From the NCBI RefSeq assembly GCF_013372265.1, contig NZ_CP054051.1, forward strand, positions 818,263 to 882,262: a DNA stretch of 64,000 bases, given 5' to 3'. This DNA is from Aliarcobacter cibarius (GTDB lineage Bacteria > Campylobacterota > Campylobacteria > Campylobacterales > Arcobacteraceae). The notes under the pieces are model-generated. The model had not been told where the DNA came from and made no database searches. It was given only the letters and a program-made list of their open reading frames with translations. Below, in pieces: positions 44,493 through 54,231 of this stretch; within the stretch, counting starts at the first letter, position 1; each line of letters begins with the position of its first letter. The translations under genes and the position numbers were made by a program.

Positions 44493-46160
44493 TTAGTGTG
44501 AAACTGCTCCTGCAGAACCAATTCCTGTATTAGCTCTAATATTTTGAGCTCTAAATTTAGCTTTATCTTCTTTTGCTCTTTGAGAATTATCAGTAATACT
44601 AAAGAACCAAATTCCAATAAATGCAACTGCTACTGAGAATAGAGCAGGGTGAGCATAAGGGAAAATAGCTTCTTTATTTCCTAAAATTTGTACCCAAACA
44701 TTTGGCCCCAAAATTACAAGTGCAACAGCAGTAATTAATCCTAAGAAACCACCTATAAATGCACCTCTAGTTGTAAGATTTGACCAATAGATTGATAAAA
44801 ATAAAATTGGGAAGTTTGCAGATGCTGCAATACCAAATGCTAATCCAACCATGTATGCGATATTTTGAGATTCGAAAGCAATTCCTAAAACAACACCAAT
44901 AACTCCTGTTATAACAACAGTAATTTTTGATATTTTAACAACTTTCTCATCAGTTGCATTTGGATTAATAACATTTGCATATATATCATGAGATATTGCA
45001 GAAGCTCCAGCAAGAGTTAATCCTGATACAACTGCTAAAATAGTAGCAAATGCAACAGCAGAGATAAATCCTAAGAAAGCATTTCCCCCTAGCATATGTG
45101 ATAAATGAACTGATGCCATATTACTTCCACCAAATAGAGCTCCACCTTGTAAATAAGCAAGACCATTAGTAAAGTATTGTGCACCATTATCTGTATTTAA
45201 GAAAGCAATTGCTCCAAAACCAACAATAGTAATAATAACCCAAAAATATGCTACAAATCCAGTCGCATAAACAACAGATTTTCTAGCTTCTTTTGCATTT
45301 CCAACTGTAAAGAATCTCATTAAAACGTGAGGTAATCCAGCTGTTCCTAGCATTAAAGCCATACCTAAAGAAATTGCAGATATTGGATCAGATAAGAATC
45401 CACCTGGTTTTAATATTTCTTCACCTTTTTTATGGTGTTCAACAGCTTGAGTAGCTAATGTTTCAAAGTTGAAGTTAAAGTGCCATAAAACCATTATAGC
45501 CATAAAAGAAACCCCAGAAAGTAGCAATACAGCTTTTATAATTTGTACCCAAGTAGTTGCAAGCATCCCTCCAAATGTTACGTAAATAATCATTAATGCT
45601 CCAACCAAGAATACAGCGTATTCATACTCCATTCCAAAAAGAATTTGGATTAATTTACCAGCTCCAACCATTTGAGCAATTAGATATAAAACAACAACAG
45701 AAATTGAACCAAATGCAGCTAAAGTTCTTATTTCTTTTTGTCCAAGTCTATATGCAGCAATATCAGCAAAAGTAAATTTACCTAAGTTTCTTAATTTTTC
45801 AGCCATAAAGAATAGAATTACAGGCCAACCAACTAAAAATGAAACAGCATAGATAACACCGTCATAACCATTCATATAAATTAAACCAGAAACCCCTAAG
45901 AAAGCAGCAGCAGACATATAATCTCCAGCAATTGCTAAACCATTTTGGAATCCAGTAATTCCTCCACCAGCTGTATAGAAATCATTTGCAGATTTTGTTT
46001 TTCTAGCTGCCCAAAAAGTAATACCTAAAGTACCAGCAATAAATACAAAAAACATTATAATTGCAGGAATATTTAAATCTCTTTTCCCTTCAAAAGTTGC
46101 ATCTCCAGCAGCAAATGCCCAAAGTGCAAAAATAGATAATAGTGCAAAAATTCTTAACAT
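44493..46160 (-). CDS. actP: Acetate/cation symporter ActP-type, copy 1 (SSS family)
   Basis: 555 residues with about 13-14 membrane helices. An N-terminal hydrophobic segment resembles a signal peptide (to GDATF), and the sodium:solute symporter signatures are visible: [41 protein letters not shown] and [13 protein letters not shown]. ActP proteins import acetate and related short acids. It overlaps by one base with the DUF485 gene upstream, the standard YjcH-ActP pairing. Paralogue at 46711. Confidence 0.92.
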   Translation of the reverse strand: MLRIFALLSIFALWAFAAGDATFEGKRDLNIPAIIMFFVFIAGTLGITFWAARKTKSANDFYTAGGGITGFQNGLAIAGDYMSAAAFLGVSGLIYMNGYDGVIYAVSFLVGWPVILFFMAEKLRNLGKFTFADIAAYRLGQKEIRTLAAFGSISVVVLYLIAQMVGAGKLIQILFGMEYEYAVFLVGALMIIYVTFGGMLATTWVQIIKAVLLLSGVSFMAIMVLWHFNFNFETLATQAVEHHKKGEEILKPGGFLSDPISAISLGMALMLGTAGLPHVLMRFFTVGNAKEARKSVVYATGFVAYFWVIITIVGFGAIAFLNTDNGAQYFTNGLAYLQGGALFGGSNMASVHLSHMLGGNAFLGFISAVAFATILAVVSGLTLAGASAISHDIYANVINPNATDEKVVKISKITVVITGVIGVVLGIAFESQNIAYMVGLAFGIAASANFPILFLSIYWSNLTTRGAFIGGFLGLITAVALVILGPNVWVQILGNKEAIFPYAHPALFSVAVAFIGIWFFSITDNSQRAKEDKAKFRAQNIRANTGIGSAGAVSH

Positions 46161-46477
46161 TATAATAGATCCTTTACATCTCTTTTTATTTGGTTAGTTA
46201 AATCTTCAAACTCTGTATTTGCTCTTCTTACGTAAATCAAAGTTGTAATAAAACTAATAACCAAAATAGCTAATGCAATAGGAAAACCAATTGTTGTTAT
46301 GTAACCTTCAGCAACTTTTGCAGAAAATAGCTCTTTGTTAAAAGCAATAACAGTTATGTATGTATAAAACATAACTAAAATGAAAATTCCAAGTTTCAAT
46401 GAAAAGCTATTTCTTTTTGAAACCAACTCTTGATACTTAGGATTTGATTCAATCCTATCAACTAATTTTTCGTTCAT
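46160..46477 (-). CDS. DUF485 (YjcH-like) membrane protein, copy 1
   Basis: 105 residues with two membrane helices (about 27-48 and 63-85) and conserved flanks ([31 protein letters not shown]). DUF485 proteins are encoded before ActP symporters and are presumed small subunits or partners. GGAG precedes the start and the stop overlaps actP1. The TGCTA repeat seen at copy 2 is absent upstream of this copy. Confidence 0.9.
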   Translation of the reverse strand: MNEKLVDRIESNPKYQELVSKRNSFSLKLGIFILVMFYTYITVIAFNKELFSAKVAEGYITTIGFPIALAILVISFITTLIYVRRANTEFEDLTNQIKRDVKDLL

Positions 46478-46676
46478 TCTCCGACCTCTTTTTGATTTTT
46501 TGAAACTATATAAATAGTTAACAAAAGATGAATAATTATACTAGTTTATTAAAGTAATCGAGATATTTAGTTGACAAAAATGGTTGTAAATTGTGGATAA
46601 ATTGTAGAATAGTAACAGAAAAATAATATTTTAATTATTAAATTTAATTATATTTTTTAAGTTAAATTTTATAATA

Positions 46677-46706
46677 TTTACTAAAGAGAGAAATCTCTTT
46701 AGTAAA
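46677..46706 (-). terminator. Terminator of actP copy 2
   Basis: A perfect 13-bp stem (46677-46689 with 46694-46706), GAAA loop, immediately after the actP2 stop (46711) on the minus strand and followed by U-rich RNA. Confidence 0.8.
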
Positions 46707-46710
46707 AGTT

Positions 46711-48360
46711 TTAGTGATCAACAGCTCCGTCAGCTCCGATACCAGTTTCAGCTCTAATTCTTTGAGCTTCAAATCCTGATTTATCTTCTTGTGCTCTAGC
46801 TGAACTATCAGTAATTGAGAAGAACCAAATACCAATAAACGCTGCTAATATAGAGAATAATGCAGGTTGTGTATATGGGAATATAGCACTTTCAAATTTA
46901 AAGATATCAACCCATACAGTTTTACTTAATACAACTAGTGTAATTGCAGTAATAAGACCTATGAATCCACCAATAAATGCACCTCTTGTTGTTAATTTTG
47001 ACCAATAGATTGATAAAATTAATATTGGGAAGTTAGCTGATGCCGCGATAGCAAATGCTAGACCAACCATGAATGCAATATTTTGATTTTCAAATGCAAA
47101 TCCTAAAAGAATTGCAACAACACCAATAACTAGAACTGTTCTTTTTGAAACTTTCATTTCTTCAGCATCAGTTGCTTGACCTTTTCTAATAACGATTGCA
47201 TATAAATCGTGTGCAATAGAGTTAGAAGCAGCTAATGTAAGTCCAGCAACAACTGCTAAGATTGTAGCAAAAGATACAGCAGCAATGAATCCTAAGAATA
47301 TATCACCACCAACAGCTTGAGACAAGTGTACAGCAGCCATATTAGCTCCACCGATAACTCCTTTAAGATCAATAACACCATCTTTAAAGAAAGCAGCTCC
47401 TTCAGGGCTTAGTAAGAAAACAACAGCACCTAAACCAACAACTCCAATTATCAAATAGAAGTAACCAATAAACGCAGTTGCCCAAACAACAGATTTTCTA
47501 GCTTCTCTTGCATTTCCAACTGTAAAGAATCTCATAAGAATATGAGGTAATCCAGCAGTTCCAAGCATTAAAGCAAGTCCTAAAGATACAGCAGAAACAG
47601 GATCAGATACAAATGGACCTGGTTTTAATATTGCATCACCTTTTGGGTGCATACTAACAGCTTCAGCTGCTAAATTACCAAATGAGAATCCATAATGAGA
47701 AAGTACCATTATAGCAATGAATGTTACTCCTGATAAAAGTAATACAGCTTTAATAATTTGTACCCATGTAGTAGCAAGCATTCCACCAAATGTTACGTAA
47801 ACAATCATTAATGCACCAACTATTACAACAGACCAAGCGTAAGGAATATGGAATAATAATTCAATTAATTTTCCAGCTCCAACCATTTGAGCAATTAAGT
47901 AGAAAGTAACAACTGTTAAAGAACCAAATGCAGCAAGAATTCTGATTTTTTGCTCATCTAATCTATATGCAGCAATATCTGTAAAGTTGAATTTACCTAA
48001 GTTTCTTAATTTTTCAGCCATTAAGAATAGAATAATTGGCCAACCAACTAGGAATCCAATAGCATAAATCATACCATCAAAACCGTGTAGGAAAATCATT
48101 CCTGAAATACCAAGGAATGAAGCAGCCGACATATAATCTCCAGCAATTGCTAAACCATTTTGGAAACCTGAAATTCCTCCACCAGCTGTATAGAAATCTG
48201 AAGCAGATTTTGTTTTACTAGCAGCCCACTTTGTAATACCCATAGTCGCAACTATGAACACAAAAAACATAATAACAGCAGGTATATTTAGAGTATTTGC
48301 ACCTTCAGCAGCAAATAGTGCTAATGATGATAAACCTAAAAGAGTAAATATTTTTAACAT
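46711..48360 (-). CDS. actP: Acetate/cation symporter ActP-type, copy 2 (SSS family)
   Basis: 549 residues, same topology and motifs as copy 1 ([54 protein letters not shown]). The two copies match over almost their whole length, so this is a tandem duplication of a DUF485-actP unit. It is led by a promoter with the TGCTA repeat and ends with its own strong terminator, so copy 2 is a separate, probably regulated two-gene operon. Confidence 0.92.
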   Translation of the reverse strand: MLKIFTLLGLSSLALFAAEGANTLNIPAVIMFFVFIVATMGITKWAASKTKSASDFYTAGGGISGFQNGLAIAGDYMSAASFLGISGMIFLHGFDGMIYAIGFLVGWPIILFLMAEKLRNLGKFNFTDIAAYRLDEQKIRILAAFGSLTVVTFYLIAQMVGAGKLIELLFHIPYAWSVVIVGALMIVYVTFGGMLATTWVQIIKAVLLLSGVTFIAIMVLSHYGFSFGNLAAEAVSMHPKGDAILKPGPFVSDPVSAVSLGLALMLGTAGLPHILMRFFTVGNAREARKSVVWATAFIGYFYLIIGVVGLGAVVFLLSPEGAAFFKDGVIDLKGVIGGANMAAVHLSQAVGGDIFLGFIAAVSFATILAVVAGLTLAASNSIAHDLYAIVIRKGQATDAEEMKVSKRTVLVIGVVAILLGFAFENQNIAFMVGLAFAIAASANFPILILSIYWSKLTTRGAFIGGFIGLITAITLVVLSKTVWVDIFKFESAIFPYTQPALFSILAAFIGIWFFSITDSSARAQEDKSGFEAQRIRAETGIGADGAVDH

Positions 48361-48671
48361 TATAAAATATCCTTTACATCATTTTTTATAGACATTTCTA
48401 AGTCTTCAAACTCACCATTAGCTCTAAGAACATAGATAACAGTTGTTATGAATGCAATAAAAATAATTGCAACAGCTATAGGCCAAGCTACAGTCATCAC
48501 TTCACCAATTTTCGTAGCAAAAAATTCTTTATTAAACGCGATAAGTAAAACGAAACCGTAATAAATTACCAACATAAAGATTGCTAATTTAATAGCAAAA
48601 GAACTTCTTTTTGTAATAAGTTCTGTGTATTTAGGATTAGCTTTAATCCTTTCTACCAATTCTTTATTCAT
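48360..48671 (-). CDS. DUF485 (YjcH-like) membrane protein, copy 2
   Basis: 103 residues from ATG 48671, chosen because AGGAGAAAA lies upstream and the alignment with copy 1 begins there ([18 protein letters not shown]); a longer in-frame reading would run into the promoter. Two membrane helices and the [12 protein letters not shown] end are as in copy 1. Its stop overlaps the actP2 start by one base. Confidence 0.9.
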   Translation of the reverse strand: MNKELVERIKANPKYTELITKRSSFAIKLAIFMLVIYYGFVLLIAFNKEFFATKIGEVMTVAWPIAVAIIFIAFITTVIYVLRANGEFEDLEMSIKNDVKDIL

Positions 48672-48700
48672 TTTTTCTCCTAAAATAAGATTCATTGAAA

Positions 48701-48732
48701 TAGTAAAATATCTTAGTTGCAAAAACATAGCA
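48701..48732 (-). promoter_or_regulatory. Promoter of DUF485-2/actP2 with TGCTA direct repeat
   Basis: On the minus strand: TGCTA (48732-48728), six bases, TGCAA (48721-48717), 11 bases, then a -10-like TACTAT ending near 48700. It shares the 15-mer ATGCTATGTTTTTGC exactly with the DUF4212/SSS promoter (53552-53538), and the spacing to the -10 is the same in both. Confidence 0.65.
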
Positions 48733-49035
48733 TTTTAGAAAATTGTTTAAAAAAGTGAAAAAAACCCAAAAAATGGACTTCTTATAATTATAAATTGGTA
48801 TTTTTTTATTTTTAAAAAGTAATTTGGTTTATATATTTTTATATTTAATTGTAAATTTATCATTTAAATTTGATAAATAAGATTCATTTTTTTGTTTTAT
48901 ACTTATATTTAACAAAAAGTTAGCAGATTAAAAATCTTCTATTTTAGACAAAAATAATGAAGTAAGAGATCTTGAAAAAATAATTAGCAATAAATTAATT
49001 CCAGAAATTTCAAAATTAATATGGATAAAAATGCT

Positions 49036-49060
49036 AAAGTAGCAATAAATTTGCTACTTT
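49036..49060 (-). terminator. Terminator of exonuclease copy 2
   Basis: A perfect 10-bp stem AAAGTAGCAA/TTGCTACTTT with a 5-base loop, 16 bp beyond the stop at 49077. It closes the DUF4212-SSS-DUF294-exonuclease operon. Confidence 0.75.
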
Positions 49061-49076
49061 TAGTTAAAAAGTAAAT

Positions 49077-49691
49077 TTATTTACTTTGTGCTAGATTTTT
49101 CAACTTTAAAAACATCATAGCAGTCATGATAGCATCATTTAATGCATCATGTTTTCCTAAAAATGGGATATTTAAATATTTCATTATAGTATCAAATTTT
49201 AAATCTAAAAAACCATTATTTGCTATTTTTTTTCTATGATCATAGTATATTCCTGATACTTCGATAGCTTCATTTGGAAGTTTTACTCCTATGATTTTTT
49301 TTGTATATTTTGAAATCATTGCAATATCAAATTCGATATAGTATCCTACAATTGGCCTTGAGCCAATAAAATTTAGAAGTTGAAAGATTGCAATTTCTGG
49401 TTCAAGTGCATTTTCTAAATCAGTTTGTCTTAAATGATGAATTTTTATTGATTCTGGATTTATTAGTTTTGATGGTTTAACAAAAATATTAAATGTTTGT
49501 CTCATTAAAATTTTGTTATCTTTTATTAAAACTGCTCCAATAGATAATATTTCATCTTTTTTTGGATTCAATCCAGTTGTTTCACAATCAAGACTCACAT
49601 ATTCATTTGGTGGTGGAGTTTCAAATAAAGATTCAAATCTTTTACTTTTTAATTTCTTTTTCTCTAAATTTCGTAAAATATTTTTAAACAT
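49077..49691 (-). CDS. DEDDh 3'-5' exonuclease (DnaQ-like), copy 2
   Basis: 204 residues, paralogous to 41999-42610. The DEDDh residues are present in SLDCETTGLNPKKDEILSIGA, GYYIEFDIAMIS and GKHDALNDAIMT. The start overlaps the DUF294-2 stop by one base. It is the last gene of the operon. Keeping this partner gene after duplication of the DUF294 gene suggests that the pair works together. Confidence 0.9.
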   Translation of the reverse strand: MFKNILRNLEKKKLKSKRFESLFETPPPNEYVSLDCETTGLNPKKDEILSIGAVLIKDNKILMRQTFNIFVKPSKLINPESIKIHHLRQTDLENALEPEIAIFQLLNFIGSRPIVGYYIEFDIAMISKYTKKIIGVKLPNEAIEVSGIYYDHRKKIANNGFLDLKFDTIMKYLNIPFLGKHDALNDAIMTAMMFLKLKNLAQSK

Positions 49692-51508
49692 TAGTAAATT
49701 TTATCCAATTTAAATATATAAGATACAAACTTTTTAAACTCATTTACAATTTTTAAACTCTCTTTTAAAAGGTCTCTTTCAATTTTTCCAAGAGTGTTTG
49801 TATCAATTTTATTTGATATTGGTTTTGCATTATTTATTGCTTCTAGATGATTTTTTAATCTTAATGTATTTACTATTTCAAATGCTTCAACTAACTCTGC
49901 AGCCATGTTTTTTTCAATAATTTTTCTGTCTTCAAGAATTTTTATTCTTTTTATAGTTGTAGTTTCTTTTATCTTTTCTTTTAAGCTTAAGCTTCTTATT
50001 CCTTGAACAATAGGAAATATAGCAGCTTTCTTTATATTTATTAAGCTATTTTTTCCAATAAAATTTGAGATTGCTGTTGGAGTTTCAAAAGCAGTTGTTG
50101 ATTTTGCAAAATATGCTAAGAATAAATCATTTTGAGCTTTATTAAATACATATTCTTTCAAACTTATTAATAACTCTTTATCTCCTGCAACAGAAAAAGA
50201 GTCAATAAATATGGCTAAGTCTAAATAACTTTTCATGTCAGGATTATTTATCCATTTTACAATATCGCTTTTAAAATCACTAAAACTTTTACACCAAGCT
50301 GGATTTGAAACCATAATATTACCTTCGCAAGGTGGATAGCCTAATGCTATTAAGTCATCAGTTAATTGCTTCATATAAGGTCTATATTGATCTACATCTA
50401 CTCCATCTTTTACAATCAAAGCATTATCTTGGTCAGTTTTAATTATTTGTTCATTTCTTCCTTCGCTTCCCATTACTATTAGACAAGCATTATTCTGAAG
50501 TTCTTTAGGTAGAGTAAGACTATAAAGTTTTTGGTAAACTTTAGTATTTAGCTGACCAATTAAATTTGAAATGTGATAAATTTTTACACCTTTTGCTTGA
50601 AGGCTAGTAATAATATCAAGGAAATCTTTACTTGCATTTTTTAAATCTTCTACATTTTTTGCATTTCTTATTTTTGATTCAATAACATAAGTGTGATTTG
50701 CAAAATGTGAAAGAATATCAATCTGTTCAAGTATTCCAACCATTTCTCCACTACTATTTACTACACCAACTCTTTTTATATTTCTTTTTACTAGTATAGT
50801 TAATGCTTCAAATAAATAATCATCTTTTTGTATAGTTAATAAAGGAAAAATTGCAATATCTTTTACTGATATTGTTAGATCCCTTCTTTGTAAAAGAACT
50901 TTTACTTTCAAAAGAGAGTCAGTTATAATTCCGTATCCTAACTCTTTGCTTTTTACTATAATTGTAGAAGTTTTAAACTCCATTGATTTTTCTATTGCAT
51001 CAATTAATTTTGTATCCTCTTCTACAATACAAGCTTCATGAATTAGAGTGTCTTGAACTTTTGCTATCATAAAAGATGATAACTCTGATGTATACTCTTT
51101 ATCTTTTAAAGTTTTAATTTTGTTTACTAAATCTTTTAAAAAGAAATCTTTAAATTCTTGATTTTTTTCCATCAAAGATAAAAAAGCTTTTTTATCTATT
51201 TCGTAGCATATTAGTTCTTCATGAACTTTGAATGTGTGTTCACATTTTCCATATATTAGTGAATTTGAATCAAAAGAGTCTTCACTTTGATAATCCATGA
51301 TTAAATTATTTTCTTTCGAATATTCAAAAACGGAACCTTTTATAATAATAAAAAAAGTATTTGGAATGTTATTTGGACTTATTAATATAGTGTCTTTTGG
51401 ATAGTAAGCAATATCCATATGTTGAAGACACATTGACATTTGGCTAGGAGTTAAATGTCCAAAAGGATGAATGTTAGATAAAAAAATCTCTTGGTCTTGA
51501 ATGCTCAT
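49691..51508 (-). CDS. cNMP-binding/CBS/DUF294 nucleotidyltransferase, copy 2
   Basis: 605 residues with the same architecture as copy 1: cNMP-like barrel (about 15-135), CBS pair (about 155-280), nucleotidyltransferase (VMGSEGRNEQIIKTDQDNAL) and helical DUF294 C-terminus. The catalytic motif is fully kept. It overlaps the SSS symporter gene by 4 bp (ATGA), so it is strictly co-translated with a transporter. This favours a role in controlling that transporter or the use of its substrate. Confidence 0.88.
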   Translation of the reverse strand: MSIQDQEIFLSNIHPFGHLTPSQMSMCLQHMDIAYYPKDTILISPNNIPNTFFIIIKGSVFEYSKENNLIMDYQSEDSFDSNSLIYGKCEHTFKVHEELICYEIDKKAFLSLMEKNQEFKDFFLKDLVNKIKTLKDKEYTSELSSFMIAKVQDTLIHEACIVEEDTKLIDAIEKSMEFKTSTIIVKSKELGYGIITDSLLKVKVLLQRRDLTISVKDIAIFPLLTIQKDDYLFEALTILVKRNIKRVGVVNSSGEMVGILEQIDILSHFANHTYVIESKIRNAKNVEDLKNASKDFLDIITSLQAKGVKIYHISNLIGQLNTKVYQKLYSLTLPKELQNNACLIVMGSEGRNEQIIKTDQDNALIVKDGVDVDQYRPYMKQLTDDLIALGYPPCEGNIMVSNPAWCKSFSDFKSDIVKWINNPDMKSYLDLAIFIDSFSVAGDKELLISLKEYVFNKAQNDLFLAYFAKSTTAFETPTAISNFIGKNSLINIKKAAIFPIVQGIRSLSLKEKIKETTTIKRIKILEDRKIIEKNMAAELVEAFEIVNTLRLKNHLEAINNAKPISNKIDTNTLGKIERDLLKESLKIVNEFKKFVSYIFKLDKIY

Positions 51509-53247
51509 AAGCTTTCCTTTTGATTTATTGATGGGGATCTTAAATTATCAATTAGTAAAATAACATCATCTGGCACTTTTGGTGTAAATTTTGAAACAAT
51601 TATTGCAACAATAAAGTTTAGTACGGCACCAATTATCCCAATACCTATAGGTGTAATACCAAATAAATATTCATCAGATGAATTTATGTCATTATTAATA
51701 AAACAAAAATAGATGATGTATACTAGCATAAATATGAGTGAAGTAAGTAAACCAACTATTGCCCCTTCTTTAGTAATATTTTTGTTAAATATTCCAAGAA
51801 CAATTATAGGAAATAAAGTTCCTGCTAAAATTGTAAAAGAAATTGTAATTGTTTTTATTATTGAATAATATGGAATTGTGAAAAATGTTGCTAAAGAGAT
51901 AATTATTAACAAAAATAGTTTTGATAAAATCTTAAATTTAGTACTATTATATGCAATCTCTTTTTCTACAAATAATAATAGTATAGAGTTTGTAGTTATT
52001 AAAATTAAGCCAGTCATTGTAGACAGTGCTGCTGCAAGAGCACCTGCAAGAATAAGAGCAATAGTCCAATTTGGTAGATTTGCAATTTCAGGATTTACAA
52101 GAGTTTGAATATCAGGATTTATAAACAACTCATTTGAATTTGAGTTATTTATTTGGATTTTTCCATCATTATTTTTTTCAATATATTTTATTTCACCAAT
52201 GTCTTGCCAAGTTTGAAGCCATTTACCATTGTTAGGTGAATCATTTTGAAATTTTATTTCATCATTTATAAAAGCTTCATATTCAACATTTTGAGTGTGT
52301 TTTATGTTATTTAGCTTTGATAGTGCTGCTAGTGGAGATAATGTAGTATAAATGATTGCTATAAAAATTAAAGCCCAAAAAGCAGATTTTCTAGAGTCAT
52401 TTACGCTAGGTGTTGATATGAACTTTACTAAAATATGAGGAAGAGTAGCAACTCCTAGCATTAAAGAAAGTGATATTGTAAATATATCTAAAAGACCTAG
52501 AGCCTTTGTATAACTAAATCCAAAATCTTCTAAACTACTATCTAAAACATGAAGTAAAAAAGTTCCTTCAGGAATAACTTTTATCCCAGTATCAAATGCA
52601 AAAGTTGTTTTTGAAAATAGGGCAAGGTGAGGTAAAAATCCATTTGTAAATTCTAGACAGAGAAATATAATTGGTGTTATAAAAGCAAATAAAATTATTA
52701 TGTATTGAGCTATTTGAGTATACGTAACTTGTCTTATTCCTCCAAGTAAAGAGTATAAAAAGGCAACAAAAATAGCAACAACCAATGCTATTTCTTTATC
52801 TATTTGGAAAATTCTTGAAAAAACAATTCCAATACCTTTCATTTGAGCTGAAATATATATAAATGAAACAATTATTATTATAAGTATTGTGATATTTCTC
52901 GCAAATCTTGAGTAATATCTAGCTTCGATGAATTCAGATAGATGAAATTTTCCAAATTTTCTTAAATATGGAACAATAAGTAATGTAAGAAGAACAAATC
53001 CACCAGTGAACCCCATAATATAAGCTGAACCATCAAAACCTATATACGAAATAGTTCCAGCAAGCGCTACGAATGTAACTGCACTAATAAAGTCAACTGC
53101 TATTGAAACTCCATTTGAAATAGGGGTAAAGCTATTTTTTGCAATGTAGAAATCTTTAGTAGAAGTTGATTTAGTCCATAATGCTAAACCAAAATATATT
53201 GTAAAAGATATTCCTACAAAAAGATAAATTAATGATTGAAGTTCCAT
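51505..53247 (-). CDS. Sodium:solute symporter, large subunit (VC_2705-type SSS)
   Basis: 580 residues, about 13-14 membrane helices, with SSS-family landmarks (DFYIAKNSFTPISNGVSIAV, GGIRQVTYTQ, GVATLPHILVKF). An extra hydrophilic loop of about 90 residues (near 310-400) is absent from the ActP copies. With the DUF4212 gene before it, it matches the two-component SSS symporters typified by Vibrio VC_2705. The substrate is probably a short organic acid, which is inference from context. The start lies 2 bp after the DUF4212 stop. Confidence 0.88.
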   Translation of the reverse strand: MELQSLIYLFVGISFTIYFGLALWTKSTSTKDFYIAKNSFTPISNGVSIAVDFISAVTFVALAGTISYIGFDGSAYIMGFTGGFVLLTLLIVPYLRKFGKFHLSEFIEARYYSRFARNITILIIIIVSFIYISAQMKGIGIVFSRIFQIDKEIALVVAIFVAFLYSLLGGIRQVTYTQIAQYIIILFAFITPIIFLCLEFTNGFLPHLALFSKTTFAFDTGIKVIPEGTFLLHVLDSSLEDFGFSYTKALGLLDIFTISLSLMLGVATLPHILVKFISTPSVNDSRKSAFWALIFIAIIYTTLSPLAALSKLNNIKHTQNVEYEAFINDEIKFQNDSPNNGKWLQTWQDIGEIKYIEKNNDGKIQINNSNSNELFINPDIQTLVNPEIANLPNWTIALILAGALAAALSTMTGLILITTNSILLLFVEKEIAYNSTKFKILSKLFLLIIISLATFFTIPYYSIIKTITISFTILAGTLFPIIVLGIFNKNITKEGAIVGLLTSLIFMLVYIIYFCFINNDINSSDEYLFGITPIGIGIIGAVLNFIVAIIVSKFTPKVPDDVILLIDNLRSPSINQKESL

Positions 53248-53249
53248 TA

Positions 53250-53495
53250 TTATTCGCTTATTGAATATTTTTTATCAAGTTTAGAAATTTTTTTGATATA
53301 GATGTAAATAATTAAAATAAAAAAAAGAATTGAGCCTTGATTAGCTAAGAAAAATCCTATTTTAACACCAAAAAATTCAAAATTATTTAAAAAATTTGCA
53401 GCAAAAGTAGAGAGGCCAAAAGTGAATATAAACCAAGTAAGTAATAATTTAACAATAAATACTACATTTTCTTTCCAATATTGCTCTTTATTCAC
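53250..53495 (-). CDS. DUF4212 small subunit of the SSS symporter
   Basis: 81 residues with two membrane helices (about 13-30 and 50-69). It starts MNKEQYWKENVVFIVKLLLT and has the F-FGLS-F and KIGFFLANQGSI features of the DUF4212 family. These proteins always precede a large SSS subunit and are presumed to form part of the transporter. AAGGAG lies before ATG 53495. The promoter with the TGCTA repeat lies in the 73-bp gap upstream. Confidence 0.9.
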   Translation of the reverse strand: MNKEQYWKENVVFIVKLLLTWFIFTFGLSTFAANFLNNFEFFGVKIGFFLANQGSILFFILIIYIYIKKISKLDKKYSISE

Positions 53496-53519
53496 TATTA
53501 CTCCTTATAAAATGATAGA

Positions 53520-53551
53520 TTATAGTGTTTTTTAGTAGCAAAAACATAGCA
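53520..53551 (-). promoter_or_regulatory. Promoter of the DUF4212/SSS operon with TGCTA direct repeat
   Basis: On the minus strand: TGCTA (53551-53547), six bases, TGCTA (53540-53536), 11 bases, then a perfect TATAAT ending near 53519. It lies between the response-regulator gene and the transporter operon it may control. Confidence 0.7.
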
Positions 53552-53568
53552 TAAAGCTATATTTAATT

Positions 53569-54231
53569 TTATATAGAGTAGTACCTATCTATTTTATATC
53601 CTAGACCTCTAATATTTTTTATGAAATCTTCTTTAAGACTTTTTTTAAGTCGAGATATTTCAGCTCTAATTGTTGGATTATCGATATTTTCAGCATCCCA
53701 AACATCTACTCTAAATCTTTCAAAATCTACTATCATATTAATATTTAATGCTAGTATATGAATTATTTCGAGTTGTTTTTTAGTTAAATTTTGTGGTTCA
53801 CCATTAAAGTATAAAGTTTGCTTATCTTTTGAATAAGAGTAGTTCTCTGAAAATTTAATATGAGTTGTATTATTTTGTTCTTTTTTTAGAATTTGATTTA
53901 TTTTAATACCAAGTTCACCTAAATGAAAAGGTTTTTTTAAATACTCTCTAGCTCCTAAGTTATATGCTTTTGTAATATCTTCAATATCAATTTGTGCAGA
54001 TATAAAAATAGTAGGAATATGAATTTTTCTATTATTTAATTCTTCTAAAACTGAAAATCCATCTACATTTGGAACATTTACATCAAGAATAAGTAGATCA
54101 TAACCTTGTTCAATATTATTTAATACTTCAGCCCCATCTAAAAAACTCTCTACCATATGACCAATGCTCTTTAAGTATTCACTGATTGCATTATTTAGCA
54201 TCAATTCATCTTCAAGAAGTAATATCTTCAT
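53569..54231 (-). CDS. OmpR-family response regulator
   Basis: 220 residues. The receiver domain (1-120) has the acidic pair EDE near residue 8, the phosphoryl aspartate in LLILDVNVPNVDG, Thr/Ser in TIFISAQ and Lys in KKPFH. The winged-helix output domain (about 130-218) ends IKNIRGLGYKID as OmpR/PhoB proteins do. It overlaps the sensor kinase gene by 20 bp and directly precedes the DUF4212/SSS operon. It is the prime candidate to bind the TGCTA-N6-TGCTA repeats. Confidence 0.93.
   Translation of the reverse strand: MKILLLEDELMLNNAISEYLKSIGHMVESFLDGAEVLNNIEQGYDLLILDVNVPNVDGFSVLEELNNRKIHIPTIFISAQIDIEDITKAYNLGAREYLKKPFHLGELGIKINQILKKEQNNTTHIKFSENYSYSKDKQTLYFNGEPQNLTKKQLEIIHILALNINMIVDFERFRVDVWDAENIDNPTIRAEISRLKKSLKEDFIKNIRGLGYKIDRYYSI

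Larger units (their letters stand above)
48672..49076. other. 405-bp non-coding gap with a promoter and a terminator
   Basis: The gap between the DUF485-2 start and the end of exonuclease copy 2. It holds the TGCTA-repeat promoter (48701-48732) and the exonuclease-2 terminator (49036-49060). On the plus strand a short in-frame stretch (about 48937-49041, DKNNEVRDLEKIISNKLIPE then ISKLIWIKMLK) lacks a start codon and could be the relic of a gene; I do not recognise it. The rest is AT-rich without other visible structure. Confidence 0.5.

Noticed and set aside
48717-48733. The 15-mer before actP2 and the DUF4212 operon as a sigma-54 (-24/-12) promoter
   Set aside because: The spacing of G and GC fits, but the first G of the -24 GG pair is missing, and a sigma-70 -10 box sits at a constant 11 bp downstream in all three sites. 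A direct-repeat regulator site explains it better.
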